A DNA stretch of 33,372 bases from Hyphomicrobiales bacterium (GCA_021775835.1 JAJFHC010000306.1:1-33372), one strand, 5' to 3'; counted from the stretch's first letter, positions 8,595 through 19,343 are shown. Numbers and translations: made by a program. The notes: generated by a model not told the origin, from the sequence alone.

Positions 8595-9302
8595 ATGAGG
8601 TTTTTACTCTTCGGGATAATAGGACTGGCGGTCGCCTATCTCGCAGCGCTTCTGTTCATTAAAGCCAATCCCGCAAAGATTGCCCGAAGAGTAAAACCTC
8701 TCGGCATTGGCGCTGCGGCCATTCTGGCACTGTTTCTGGTTCTGACGGGCCGGTTCATGCTTGCCCGTCAGGTGATCGCTGCGGCGATGAGCGTGTTAGC
8801 GGGTGGCGGCGCTTTCAGTGGGTATGCGCGCCGTGGCCCATCCAGCGGTGGCCAGTCGAAAGTCCGCACCCAAATGCTCGAGATGGAACTCAACCATGCG
8901 ACCGGAGAGATGAGGGGTGCGATTTTGACCGGTAAGTTTGCCGGCGCGGATCTGGAGGAATTATCGGAAATCGATCTTGTAGCCTTTCATGAAGAATGTT
9001 CTCGCGCTCAGGATCAAAGTCAGGCGATCCTTGAATCCTACCTTGACAGGATGCGACCGGACTGGCGCGCGGACAAACGCTTTGCCGGGACAGAACGGGA
9101 AGGGGATGACCACCGAGGTTCCGGCGGGCCTATGTCTGCCGGTGAGGCCCTCGAAATACTCGGACTCGATGAAGGGGCAGGATCGGAAGACGTAAAGAAG
9201 GCCCACAAACGACTGATGAAAGTGTACCACCCCGATCAGGGGGGATCGGATTACCTGGCTGCCAAGATCAATCAGGCAAAAGACGTTCTTCTCGAAGACT
9301 GA
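8595..9302 (+). CDS. Membrane-anchored J-domain protein
   Basis: A 235-residue protein with two or three N-terminal membrane segments (about 3-22, 38-52, 57-73), a variable soluble middle, and a C-terminal J-domain (about 180-235) with the HPD motif at 212-214 in VYHPDQGGSDYLAAKINQAKD. This layout (membrane part first, short J-domain last) resembles the TIM14/Pam18-like and DjlA-like co-chaperones that stimulate DnaK at the membrane. It lacks the zinc-finger and substrate-binding parts of DnaJ. It directly follows the VWA gene and is closed by the terminator at 9313. Its DnaK partner is inferred. Confidence 0.85.
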   Translation: MRFLLFGIIGLAVAYLAALLFIKANPAKIARRVKPLGIGAAAILALFLVLTGRFMLARQVIAAAMSVLAGGGAFSGYARRGPSSGGQSKVRTQMLEMELNHATGEMRGAILTGKFAGADLEELSEIDLVAFHEECSRAQDQSQAILESYLDRMRPDWRADKRFAGTEREGDDHRGSGGPMSAGEALEILGLDEGAGSEDVKKAHKRLMKVYHPDQGGSDYLAAKINQAKDVLLED

Positions 9303-9312
9303 ATGACCAACG

Positions 9313-9346
9313 AAAAACGCCCGCTTTTATCAAGCGGGCGTTTTTT
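9313..9346 (+). terminator. Bidirectional intrinsic terminator
   Basis: A perfect 14-bp stem (AAAAACGCCCGCTT with AAGCGGGCGTTTTT) around a 5-base loop, followed by T's. Because the stem begins with A's, it also ends with a T-run on the minus strand, so it can serve both the J-domain gene and the convergent carboxypeptidase gene. Confidence 0.93.
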
Positions 9347-9371
9347 GTGAATGTCTTTTCCGATCCTTCGG

Positions 9372-10766
9372 CTATGGCGCGAGCGCCAGACAGTTGATCG
9401 ATTTGCGGCTAAGTGCCGAGCAGGCCCGTCGGGCGGAACGTTTGTCAAATCCGGCAAACCGCGCGCGATAGAGAACCTGGTCTTTCTTGTAGAAAGCCAA
9501 GGCGATGGCTTTCTTGCCATAAAGGGTTTTGAGTCCCGTCTTCTTGGCTTTCTTCAAACGACGCATGGCATCTTCTTGTTTCGCGTAGGCGCCGATCTGA
9601 ATTGACCAGGTTCCGTTTGCATGGTCGGAGGATTTTACAGCCGGTATGATTTTGGCGGCTTTCAGATCTTCCGATCCGGCATTGGTTGCCTCAGAGGACA
9701 GTTTTGCCTTTTTGGGTTTTGCGACCGCGTTCGTCGCGGAAATCAGTTTTGCCTTTACTGGTGTTGCCGAAGTGATGACCAGGGGCTTTCCGACATTCTT
9801 GGCAGGTACCTTGAGGTCAGAGTCTGTAAGGGTACCAGCGGACACAGGGCGAATCACAGGCGTCGGAATCTTGACCGCCGAGGCGACCTTGGTCTTTGCC
9901 AGTTTGCGGCGTTTGGTGGATGCCTTCGAGAATGAACCGCTCAGGATGCTCTTCATCTGACGGTCCCGGGAACGACCAGTCTTGCCGCCAAGGACGACGC
10001 CGACAAGATGCTTGCGTCCTCTGCGAACCGAAGACGTGAGATTAAAGCCCGATGCGCGTGTGTAACCGGTCTTGATGCCGTCTGTACCGCGATAGCGTCC
10101 GAGCAGACGGTTGTGCGAGCGATAGACCCTTCCGCGAAACTTGAAGGCCTTGGTCTTGAAATACTTGTAGTATCCGGGAAAGTCGCGTTGCAGGCGAATG
10201 CCAAGCGTTGCCATGTCCCGGGCGGTGGTGACCTGGTGGCGGTTCGGCAAGCCAGAGGCGTTGCGGAAAGTGGTGCGCTTCATGCCGATGCGGCGTGCCG
10301 TGCGTGTCATGCGACGGGCAAATCCGGACTCGGTCTTGCCGATGGCTTCGGCGACGACCACGGCCACATCGTTGGCGGACTTCGTGACCAGAGCCTTGAT
10401 CGCATCTTCGGCTCGGATCGTCTGACCACGCTTGAGGCCGAGTTTTGATGGCGGCTGTTTCGCAGCGTGCCGGGATACTTTGAACCGGGTGGACTTCTTG
10501 ATGCGACCGGCTTTCATTTCTCCAAACAGAACATAAAGGGTCATCATCTTTGTAAGAGACGCGGGATAACGGCGCGCGTCAGCTTTGCGGGCATATATTG
10601 TCTTGCCCGTGTTCGCGTCCACCACAATTCCGGAATACGCCTGCCTGGCCTGAGAAGGATCAGCTTGAAGGCCGATCATCGCAACGGTCAGGATTGCAGC
10701 CCCAGTTGTTCTGACAATGAACGAATTCGCGGAAAGGCGAAACTGTTTCAAGTTTACTGAAAACAT
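9372..10766 (-). CDS. D-alanyl-D-alanine carboxypeptidase (peptidase S11) with SPOR domain
   Basis: A 464-residue exported penicillin-binding protein. A signal segment at about 20-42 (ending SQARQA) precedes the S11 catalytic domain with Ser70-x-x-Lys73 in PASLTKMM, Ser130-Ala-Asn in TKSANDVA and Lys232-Thr-Gly in GIKTGYT. All three penicillin-binding motifs are intact. A basic, low-complexity linker (about 285-385) leads to a C-terminal SPOR domain (about 386-464, starting GTWSIQIGAYAKQEDAMRRL). It trims the terminal D-Ala from peptidoglycan stem peptides, and the SPOR domain should target it to denuded glycan at the septum. The start codon has only a weak ribosome site. Confidence 0.93.
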   Translation of the reverse strand: MFSVNLKQFRLSANSFIVRTTGAAILTVAMIGLQADPSQARQAYSGIVVDANTGKTIYARKADARRYPASLTKMMTLYVLFGEMKAGRIKKSTRFKVSRHAAKQPPSKLGLKRGQTIRAEDAIKALVTKSANDVAVVVAEAIGKTESGFARRMTRTARRIGMKRTTFRNASGLPNRHQVTTARDMATLGIRLQRDFPGYYKYFKTKAFKFRGRVYRSHNRLLGRYRGTDGIKTGYTRASGFNLTSSVRRGRKHLVGVVLGGKTGRSRDRQMKSILSGSFSKASTKRRKLAKTKVASAVKIPTPVIRPVSAGTLTDSDLKVPAKNVGKPLVITSATPVKAKLISATNAVAKPKKAKLSSEATNAGSEDLKAAKIIPAVKSSDHANGTWSIQIGAYAKQEDAMRRLKKAKKTGLKTLYGKKAIALAFYKKDQVLYRARFAGFDKRSARRACSALSRKSINCLALAP

Positions 10767-11063
10767 TACTCACTACCCTTAACTCAAACTTGTACTTGCC
10801 GACGACGGTCGGCATTTCCATCACGTGTCGTTCATGTGCCAATGGAGGAAAAACAGTCACCTCGGTTTGGCGTTTTTCGGAAGGTTCATGCGCATGTCCA
10901 CATGGTTCTGATTTTCCTGAACCAAGGGCGAACCACCAGACCAGCAAACCAATGGAGCGCGCGTACCTTCTCGAACGATACCCCGCACCAATTGTCTGCT
11001 TTGAGTGTTACTAAAGAGTAAAATCCCCGCATTCATCCGCCGCTTGACATCTCTCATTTTTTC

Positions 11064-11123
11064 TTGTGCAGCGCAGCAATTCCGTGTTGACATTCTTTGT
11101 GCGGTGCCTATATTGCGTTGCAA
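11064..11123. promoter_or_regulatory. Phasin promoter with TGC/GCA palindromes, possible PhaR operator
   Basis: TTGACA (11087-11092), 16 bases, TATATT (11109-11114) form a strong sigma-70 promoter directed at the phasin gene. An imperfect palindrome TTGTGCAGCGCAGCAA (11064-11079) lies just upstream, and TTGCGTTGCAA (11113-11123) overlaps the -10 box and expected start. TGC/GCA-rich palindromes are the type bound by the polyhydroxyalkanoate regulator PhaR in relatives. The promoter is seen; the regulator is inferred. The rest of the 417-bp gap 10767-11183 shows no gene. Confidence 0.6.
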
Positions 11124-11183
11124 CATACTCTTTTTGATGTGACATTCACTTAACGGCAAAATGTGGCTAGACGGAGATTCCCC

Positions 11184-11540
11184 ATGATTAAAAACCTCGA
11201 AGAATTCCAGACGATCGGAAAAGACCAGTTTGATGCATCTGTTGCCAGTGCAACCGCCGTATCAACGGGCATCCAGACGATCGCTACCGAAGTTGCAGAT
11301 TTCTCGAAGAAATCTTTTGAAGAAAGTACCGCTGTTTGGGAAAAGGCTTTGGCATCCAAGTCTCTCGACAAGGCTGTCGATATCCAGACAACCTATGCCA
11401 AGTCAGCCTACGAAGCTTATGTCGGTCAGTTGACCAAGATCGGCGAACTCTACATGAGCACCGCCAAAGAGGCCTATAAGCCTTTCGAAGCCCAGATTGC
11501 TGCGTTTTCCGGCAAGGTTGCCCAAAAGAAAGCTTCCTGA
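11184..11540 (+). CDS. Phasin family protein
   Basis: A 118-residue, almost entirely helical protein with the phasin pattern: MIKNLEEFQTIGKDQFDASV, repeated Ala/Ser/Thr-rich heptads, a conserved AYEAYVGQLTKIGELYMSTAKEAYKPFE block and a basic C-terminus. Phasins coat polyhydroxybutyrate granules and control their number and size. ATG 11184 is preferred because GGAG (11173-11176) sits 7 nt before it; a GTG seven codons upstream is possible but lies before that site. It is monocistronic, with its own strong promoter and terminator. Confidence 0.9.
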   Translation: MIKNLEEFQTIGKDQFDASVASATAVSTGIQTIATEVADFSKKSFEESTAVWEKALASKSLDKAVDIQTTYAKSAYEAYVGQLTKIGELYMSTAKEAYKPFEAQIAAFSGKVAQKKAS

Positions 11541-11564
11541 CACTTTACCCATAGAAATCGGCTG

Positions 11565-11598
11565 AAAAAACCCGGCGCTCTCTGGCGCCGGGTTTTTT
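11565..11598 (+). terminator. Intrinsic terminator after phasin
   Basis: CCCGGCGC (11571-11578) pairs with GCGCCGGG (11585-11592), flanked by six A's before and six T's after. This is a textbook rho-independent terminator for the phasin transcript. Confidence 0.95.
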
Positions 11599-11712
11599 GT
11601 TGTGTATGTTTATCTATACTGAAAGTGGGGGACTGAGATGTCGGCCTGCACATTCGTTAGCCTTTTCCGCGATCCGGTGTCGAAAAATGATTTTGGAAGT
11701 CTATATAATACA

Positions 11713-12117
11713 ATGTCCAAGAGAGACATCAGGGCTGATATTTCTGTGACGATGGAAATGGCGAAGGAAAATATCCGTCCGGTCCTCTCCGGTGACGACG
11801 AAGACGATGGCCTGAATGGCGGCAATGGCACGGGCGTCGTTACGAAGACGCGCCAGAAAACCCAGAAACCCAGCTTGTACAAGGTGCTTTTGCTCAACGA
11901 TGACTATACGCCGATGGAGTTTGTGATTCACATTCTCGAACAGTTTTTCGGTAAGGGACGCGAGGAGGCGACCCAGATTATGTTGCATGTGCACCAAAAG
12001 GGTGTCGGAGTGTGCGGTGTCTATACGTATGAGGTGGCGGAAACAAAAGTTACACAAGTGATGGACTTTGCCCGCCAACACCAGCATCCTCTACAATGTA
12101 CGATGGAAAAGGAGTAA
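11713..12117 (+). CDS. clpS: ATP-dependent Clp protease adaptor ClpS
   Basis: ClpS delivers N-degron substrates to ClpAP. The core is complete: [25 protein letters not shown], then [24 protein letters not shown], then [17 protein letters not shown]. The [10 protein letters not shown] and MLHVHQ segments line the pocket for N-terminal bulky residues. ATG 11713 gives 134 residues. The frame is open to ATG 11638 (159 residues, with a GGGGGA stretch 5 nt before it) and an ATG at 11752 would give about the usual family length, so the start is uncertain. clpA follows 9 nt later. Confidence 0.92.
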   Translation: MSKRDIRADISVTMEMAKENIRPVLSGDDEDDGLNGGNGTGVVTKTRQKTQKPSLYKVLLLNDDYTPMEFVIHILEQFFGKGREEATQIMLHVHQKGVGVCGVYTYEVAETKVTQVMDFARQHQHPLQCTMEKE

Positions 12118-12126
12118 CAGTAAGCC

Positions 12127-14550
<2,424 letters not shown>

Positions 14551-14617
14551 CCCGTTCCAGTGTCTTGATTGTGCCTGATAGAGAACCCGCAAAGAGGCCG
14601 TGGGGACATACATTGCA

Positions 14618-15340
14618 ATGACCAAGCGACCGTTTGACTGGGGAGCATTCGGTCGCGGAGTGAAAGCGTCGCGATGTACCGGTTGCGTTGTGCTTGCCGC
14701 ATCGTCAATTGGTTACGGCGCCCTGGTGAACGCAAGCGGACTCGGGGTGACAGAGGGCGTACTGATCAAGGTTGTGGTCTGGGCGCTACCCGGACAAGTT
14801 GTTCTCGTCGGTGCTCTCTCGGCCGGTGCCGGCATTGTGGCCGCAGCGGTGGCCGTGACCCTTACGGCGGTTCGTTTGATGCCGATGGTCGTGGCTATCA
14901 TGCCGGATATGCGGTTTTCCGGCCACCCGCGATGGCTTTATTTTCTCGTTGCCCATTTTACGGCAGCAACGGTCTGGATTGAAGCCCGCCGTGTTTTTCC
15001 AAGCATCGAAACGTCGCAGCGACTTCCCTACATGGCAGGTCTCGGTTCGGCGTTCATGATCATCATGTGCATGATGACTGTTTTGGGATATGCGCTTGCC
15101 GGATTTCTGCCTGTGGTTCTGGCAGCGTGCCTGGTGTTTCTGACACCCTGTTATTTTCTGCTCGGGTTGCTGGCCAGTGCCCAGGACCGTCTTGATACAT
15201 CCAGTATGATTATGGGCGGTGGGCTGTTTGCGGTCCTGCACTATGTGCTGCCCCAGTTCGATATGCTGATTGCAGGCGTCGTTGGGGGAACGATGGCTTT
15301 TGTCATGTCGCGTCTCTCGAGAATGAAAAAACCCGAATGA
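14618..15340 (+). CDS. azlC: AzlC family amino-acid exporter, large subunit
   Basis: A 240-residue membrane protein with several hydrophobic spans. The segment GYGALVNASGLGVTEGVLIKVVVWALPGQVV and the TAVRLMPMVVAIMPDMR helix are the AzlC signature. Together with the small AzlD-like partner it forms an exporter of branched-chain amino acids. ATG 14618 is chosen; a GTG six codons earlier (14600) has its ribosome site too close. The stop overlaps azlD by 4 nt. It follows clpA at 67 nt and may be read from the same transcript. Substrate is inferred from the family. Confidence 0.88.
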   Translation: MTKRPFDWGAFGRGVKASRCTGCVVLAASSIGYGALVNASGLGVTEGVLIKVVVWALPGQVVLVGALSAGAGIVAAAVAVTLTAVRLMPMVVAIMPDMRFSGHPRWLYFLVAHFTAATVWIEARRVFPSIETSQRLPYMAGLGSAFMIIMCMMTVLGYALAGFLPVVLAACLVFLTPCYFLLGLLASAQDRLDTSSMIMGGGLFAVLHYVLPQFDMLIAGVVGGTMAFVMSRLSRMKKPE

Positions 15341-15684
15341 GCGAAACCGCGTCCACAATCCTGATCATTCTGGTCGCAGGAGGTTGCGCTACATTCATTT
15401 GGCGTGCCCTCGGGGTGATCTATGCAGGCCGCCTTGAAATCGGCAGCCCGATGCTGGATTGGGTGAGGGCGGTTGCGACTGCCCTGATCGCCGCCCTTAT
15501 TGTGCGCATGATGCTCGACCCTCCTGGCAGCCTCGCCGATACTGCCCTTGTCAGTCGGACGACCGCGATTATGGTCGGCGCCGGTGCATTCATTTTGCTG
15601 CGCAGATCGATCGCTCTCGGGGTTGGCTGTGCCGTGGTCGTGTTCCTGATCGCGGAAGGCATTCTGGTTCCTTACTTTAACTGA
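15337..15684 (+). CDS. azlD: AzlD family amino-acid exporter, small subunit
   Basis: A 115-residue protein with four hydrophobic segments, beginning MSETASTILIILVAGGCATFIWRALGV. It has the size and layout of AzlD, the small subunit needed by AzlC. It overlaps azlC by ATGA, so equal expression is likely. The motif GGCATFIWRALGV corresponds to the first AzlD helix. Confidence 0.87.
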   Translation: MSETASTILIILVAGGCATFIWRALGVIYAGRLEIGSPMLDWVRAVATALIAALIVRMMLDPPGSLADTALVSRTTAIMVGAGAFILLRRSIALGVGCAVVVFLIAEGILVPYFN

Positions 15685-15729
15685 CCATGCGTGACGTCAT
15701 GCGCGGCAGCATGGTGGGAGAGTGTCAAG

Positions 15730-16215
15730 ATGACAGACGACAAGGATTCACAGAACGGTTCGGATAGTGCCGGGGTCAGGGTTCCGCCACCGCTCATTTT
15801 TCTGGGATGTCTTCTGGCTGGTCTGTGGCTCGATTCGCCATGGTTCGACGGTCGCATGGCAGGTTTGGGCCTTACAATTGCCGGGGGCATCTTCGCAGCC
15901 CTGGGCGTCGCGCTTATCCTGGCGAGTGTACCGCGACACAAGAAGGTGGGTTCCAACGTCGAACCCTGGAAGCCGACAACAACGATTCTTACCACCGGGG
16001 TCTACGGTTATTCACGCAACCCGATCTACCTCGGTATGGCGGTCGCTCATGGCGGCATTGCTGTCTGCGGTGGCAGTGTCGGGGCCTTGGCTACCCTGGC
16101 TGTCGCCGTCGCCGTGATCCAGACCTATGTGATAGCCCGGGAAGAGCGTTACCTTGAGGACAAGTTCGGCAAGACGTATCTGGACTACAAGACGAGGGTA
16201 CGGCGCTGGGTGTAA
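15730..16215 (+). CDS. Isoprenylcysteine/phospholipid methyltransferase-like membrane protein
   Basis: A 161-residue protein with about four membrane helices and the C-terminal signature of the ICMT/PEMT superfamily: TTGVYGYSRNPIYLGMAVAHGG, then REERYLEDKFGKTYLDYKTRVRRWV. The RNPIYLG and EERYLEDKFG blocks bind S-adenosylmethionine in known members. Bacterial proteins of this type mostly have unknown substrates. ATG 15730 is preferred because GGGAG lies about 8 nt before it; the frame is open to 15691. It follows azlD by 45 nt. Confidence 0.85.
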   Translation: MTDDKDSQNGSDSAGVRVPPPLIFLGCLLAGLWLDSPWFDGRMAGLGLTIAGGIFAALGVALILASVPRHKKVGSNVEPWKPTTTILTTGVYGYSRNPIYLGMAVAHGGIAVCGGSVGALATLAVAVAVIQTYVIAREERYLEDKFGKTYLDYKTRVRRWV

Positions 16216-16257
16216 CCGACCGTTGGCAGAAGCACATTGGGTCTGTCGAGCTGCAAT

Positions 16258-16686
16258 CTATCCAAAATGTGCTGAAACAGCCGCCCGTATTTTTTCGGCA
16301 TTTGCGGCGAGGACATCCTGGTCTTCCATTGTCTGGCCATGGGCTCTCAGAGACTGATCGGCCCATCTGGGGACAATGTGAATGTGGAGATGGAACACGG
16401 TTTGGCCGGCAGCCAGACCGTTGAACTGCTGCAACATAAAGCCTTCCGCACCGATGCCTTCGACCACCAGTGGTGCCAGGGTCTGAACGGTTCTCATCAA
16501 GTTCGCCAGATCCTGGTCGGTAATGTCGGTGAAACCGGTGGCCCGCGCCTTCGGGATGACCAATGTGTGACCGTGAGAGCGGGGCATAACGTCGAGAAAT
16601 GCAAATGTGCGATCATCTTCAAATATTTTGTAACTGGGAATTTCGCCTCGAAGAATCTTCGCGAATATATTGTTGTCGTCATACAT
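16258..16686 (-). CDS. HIT family nucleotide hydrolase/transferase
   Basis: A 142-residue histidine-triad protein of the HINT type. It starts MYDDNNIFAKILRGEIPSYKIFEDD, has FAFLDVMPRSHGHTLVIPK, and carries the triad His99-x-His101-x-His103 in FHLHIHIVPRW. Members split phosphoramidate bonds of nucleotides such as adenosine 5'-monophosphoramidate. It stands alone on the minus strand, converging with the methyltransferase-like gene 42 nt away. The exact substrate is unknown. Confidence 0.92.
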   Translation of the reverse strand: MYDDNNIFAKILRGEIPSYKIFEDDRTFAFLDVMPRSHGHTLVIPKARATGFTDITDQDLANLMRTVQTLAPLVVEGIGAEGFMLQQFNGLAAGQTVFHLHIHIVPRWADQSLRAHGQTMEDQDVLAANAEKIRAAVSAHFG

Positions 16687-16729
16687 CAGGCTCGACCTCG
16701 TAGTTCACTGAAACCTTCAGTGCCTGAAC

Positions 16730-16741
16730 CGGCACGTGCCG
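16730..16741. promoter_or_regulatory. 12-base perfect palindrome, possible operator
   Basis: CGGCACGTGCCG lies in the 264-bp divergent region between the HIT gene and the small TPR gene, 43 bases upstream of the HIT start. A perfect palindrome there suggests a dimeric regulator site; no regulator is identified. Nothing else was recognised in this gap. Confidence 0.35.
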
Positions 16742-16950
16742 TCAATCCACATGGTGAGATTGGCTATTCCAGCGGATGCTGAACCGGAGGGCCCCGCTAC
16801 AATTCCAGCAAATGACCCTTGTCCTGACACCCCAAAAACACAATAGCGAGGAAAAATCACACTCGTTAATTCAAACCGGTCTGAAGGGCAAAAGACCTTT
16901 ATGCCGTGATGATCGCAGCTATTCACCTGAATGAGTAGGAGTTCACCGTG

Positions 16951-17325
16951 ATGCAAAGAAGATCAGGGAAGGTACCCGCAATCTCGATAGATGCCGTTAT
17001 TTTCACAACCATTTTCCTGGTGGGCCTGCTGGTTGCAAATGTACAGGCACAGCAAACATCTGAAACACCGGACAAATACGACAATGATGGTGCGGTTTCG
17101 CGTGATGCGATGATGAATGCGAGCGTTGACAGCTTTTCTGAGCGCCTCCACAAGAATGGCGGTAGCCTTCAGGAATGGATGAAGCTTGTGCGATATTACG
17201 GCGTGCTTGGCAAAAACAAAAAGGCGCTCAAAGCACTGGCGGATGCCAAGAAAGATCTGCGCAAGAACCCGCAGGCCGTGAGACGTCTCAACCGGTTTGG
17301 GAAAATGCTTGGATTGAAATCCTGA
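16951..17325 (+). CDS. Short membrane-anchored TPR protein resembling the CycH/CcmI C-terminus
   Basis: A 124-residue protein with one N-terminal membrane segment (about 12-33, followed by QAQQTSE, possibly a signal peptide) and a periplasmic helical part. The part SFSERLHKNGGSLQEWMKLVRYYGVLGKNKKALKALADAKK resembles the C-terminal TPR of cytochrome c maturation protein CycH/CcmI, but the full CycH is about three times longer. AGGAG (16937-16941) precedes both GTG 16948 and ATG 16951. No other cytochrome c genes are near. A role in cytochrome c biogenesis is only a guess. Confidence 0.7.
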   Translation: MQRRSGKVPAISIDAVIFTTIFLVGLLVANVQAQQTSETPDKYDNDGAVSRDAMMNASVDSFSERLHKNGGSLQEWMKLVRYYGVLGKNKKALKALADAKKDLRKNPQAVRRLNRFGKMLGLKS

Positions 17326-17336
17326 CCTGAAACCGT

Positions 17337-18524
17337 TTAATCCTGTTCGGTGCCGTGTTCCTTTCTGCGAAACGGCACGTGCTCTGACAAGGCTTTGCCT
17401 TCCTGATCCACATAGTAGCGTTCGCGTTCGAGATATCGCGCCACCGCATCCCGCAGACCGGCGTCTGCAATGTAATGGGCGCTGTAGGTTGTCACGGGCA
17501 CGTATCCTCTGGCCAGTTTGTGTGGCCCCTGAGCGCCGGCCTCTACGGTCTCCAGGCCATGGCTGATGGCATAGTCGATGGCCTGATAGTAGCAGGCTTC
17601 GAAATGCAGAAACCGGTGGTCTTCGATGCAGCCCCAGTGACGCCCGTACAATGTGTCACCGCCGATAAAATTCAGGGCGCCGGCTATGAATCTTCCGGCG
17701 CGCCGGCACATTATCAGGAGAACCCGGTCGGCCATGGACTGGGATAAAAGGGAGAAGAATTCCCTGGTCAGGTAGGGCCTGCCCCATTTGCGGTCACCGG
17801 TGTCAACGTAGAACTGAAAAAAGGCATCCCAGTGGGCCTCCGTAATATCATTGCCGCTCAGCCATTCGATCTCGACGCCGCTCTCCATGGCACCTGCACG
17901 CTCACGCCGTACGGTCTTTCGCTTACGTGATGCCAGATCAGCCAGAAAATCGTCGAACGACCCATAGTCGCGATTTTGCCAATGGAATTGCTGGTCTGTG
18001 CGCTGCAACAGGCCGAGTGATCCGAACCTGTCCCATTCCGGTTTGGTCAGAAAGGTGATGTGGACGGATGAGGCATCCAGCCTTTCGCAAAGCTGGATCG
18101 CGGCATTGAGCAACATTGCTTCGGTGGCTTCGCCGTCATGGTCCGGTGAGACCAGCAGACGCCGGCCCGTCGCCGGTGTGAACGGTACCGCCACCTGCAG
18201 CTTGGGATAATACTGGCCTCCGGCCCGCTCGAAGGCATCCGCCCAACCATGATCGAATACGTACTCGCCTTGTGAATGACCCTTCAGATAACACGGCATC
18301 ACAGCAGCCACCTGGCCGTCGTCGACTTCCAGCGCGAGATGCTGAGGCAGCCAGCCGCTTTCCGGCCGCACCGAACCGCTTTGTTCCAGAGCCTGCAAAA
18401 ATGCGTGTGAAATGAACGGATTGTAGGGTTGCGATGGCGGATTGGCGCATCTGTCCCAATCATCTTTGGCAATGTCGCTGATGTCGGCTTCTACCCGGAC
18501 AACGGCTTTGTTATGCTCGCTCAT
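17337..18524 (-). CDS. FemAB-like GNAT acyltransferase (DUF482 family)
   Basis: A 395-residue protein. Family marks include PFISHAFLQALEQSGSV near the N-terminus, LASRKRKTVRRERAGA, FFQFYVDTGDRKWGRPYLTREFF and YGRHWGCIEDHRFLHFEACYYQAIDYAI, typical of the DUF482 peptidogalycan-biosynthesis/N-acyltransferase family. These proteins have the double GNAT fold of FemAB, which uses aminoacyl-tRNA to build cell-wall bridges, but the substrate here is unknown. The frame is open 36 codons upstream into the neighbour; ATG 18524 is chosen because GGAGG precedes it and the overlap disappears. Neighbouring minus-strand genes 18577-19808 are probably in the same operon. Confidence 0.88.
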   Translation of the reverse strand: MSEHNKAVVRVEADISDIAKDDWDRCANPPSQPYNPFISHAFLQALEQSGSVRPESGWLPQHLALEVDDGQVAAVMPCYLKGHSQGEYVFDHGWADAFERAGGQYYPKLQVAVPFTPATGRRLLVSPDHDGEATEAMLLNAAIQLCERLDASSVHITFLTKPEWDRFGSLGLLQRTDQQFHWQNRDYGSFDDFLADLASRKRKTVRRERAGAMESGVEIEWLSGNDITEAHWDAFFQFYVDTGDRKWGRPYLTREFFSLLSQSMADRVLLIMCRRAGRFIAGALNFIGGDTLYGRHWGCIEDHRFLHFEACYYQAIDYAISHGLETVEAGAQGPHKLARGYVPVTTYSAHYIADAGLRDAVARYLERERYYVDQEGKALSEHVPFRRKEHGTEQD

Positions 18525-18576
18525 GACCCTCCGGAATCCAAAAGGACTGCATTTGTGTATTCCAAGGCGCGCGGGA

Positions 18577-19317
18577 TCATGGCCGAAAACCCTCAAAAAC
18601 CATGGCGTCGGCATATTTATCCGCAATCTCACGGTCGTGCGGGGACTTAACGGTCCATGTCAGTAACGGCAATCCGGCCTTCCTGGCGATGAGAGGGGCG
18701 GCGGCCGGCAGGTGTTTCACATTGAAATTGATGAAGTCGGGCTTGATCGAGAATGCGTGCAGCAGATGCGTTGAGCAAAACCTGCGGTACCAGCCCAGGT
18801 TGGCATATTCGTCGGCATCAAATCGTTCTGCAACCAGACCCAGGGTCATTCCAGGCGATAACTTCCTCAACATTGCGACCGACCTGGTGTCAAATGACAT
18901 GATAGCCACTGGACCCTGGTATCGCGATAATATGTCGACAACCCGCTGCTCCAGAGGTCCGACATTCATCCACTGGCTTTTGACTTCCAGGACCAGAGTG
19001 ACCTTCTCATTCACCTGTTCCAGTACTTCCTCGAGTGTCTGGATCCGGTCGTCGGAACTCCTGAATCGGACTGCGCGCAATTCCGGCATCGTCATGTCGA
19101 TGACGGAGCCTGTCTGTTGGGTCAGCCTATCCAGCGTCTCATCATGAAAGACAATGACCGACCCATCGCCCGCAAGCTGCATATCGAGTTCAATAGCGTA
19201 GTTGCCTTCGAGGGCGGCGGCAAAGGCGCTGGACGTATTTTCGATTATTCCAACGGTCTTGTCATGCAACCCGCGATGGGCGACCGGTCTTGCGGTTAGC
19301 CAGTCATTGCCCTTCAT
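18577..19317 (-). CDS. Glycerophosphodiester phosphodiesterase
   Basis: A 246-residue GDPD-fold enzyme without signal peptide, so cytosolic like UgpQ. Catalytic and metal residues are present: His14 in VAHRGLHD, Glu43 and Asp45 in AIELDMQ, His58 in VFHDETLDR. Later blocks LVLEVKSQ and LLTWTVKSP fit the family. It splits glycerophosphodiesters to glycerol 3-phosphate and an alcohol, recycling phospholipid head groups. It lies 52 nt upstream of the FemAB-like gene and 26 nt downstream of the RidA-family gene. Confidence 0.93.
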   Translation of the reverse strand: MKGNDWLTARPVAHRGLHDKTVGIIENTSSAFAAALEGNYAIELDMQLAGDGSVIVFHDETLDRLTQQTGSVIDMTMPELRAVRFRSSDDRIQTLEEVLEQVNEKVTLVLEVKSQWMNVGPLEQRVVDILSRYQGPVAIMSFDTRSVAMLRKLSPGMTLGLVAERFDADEYANLGWYRRFCSTHLLHAFSIKPDFINFNVKHLPAAAPLIARKAGLPLLTWTVKSPHDREIADKYADAMVFEGFRP

Positions 19318-19343
19318 GGCCGGATCTCAGTGTCAGACGCTAC

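Noticed and set aside
10857..11159. 100-codon minus-strand frame in the gap upstream of phasin
   Set aside because: No ribosome site or family pattern, and it runs over the phasin promoter.
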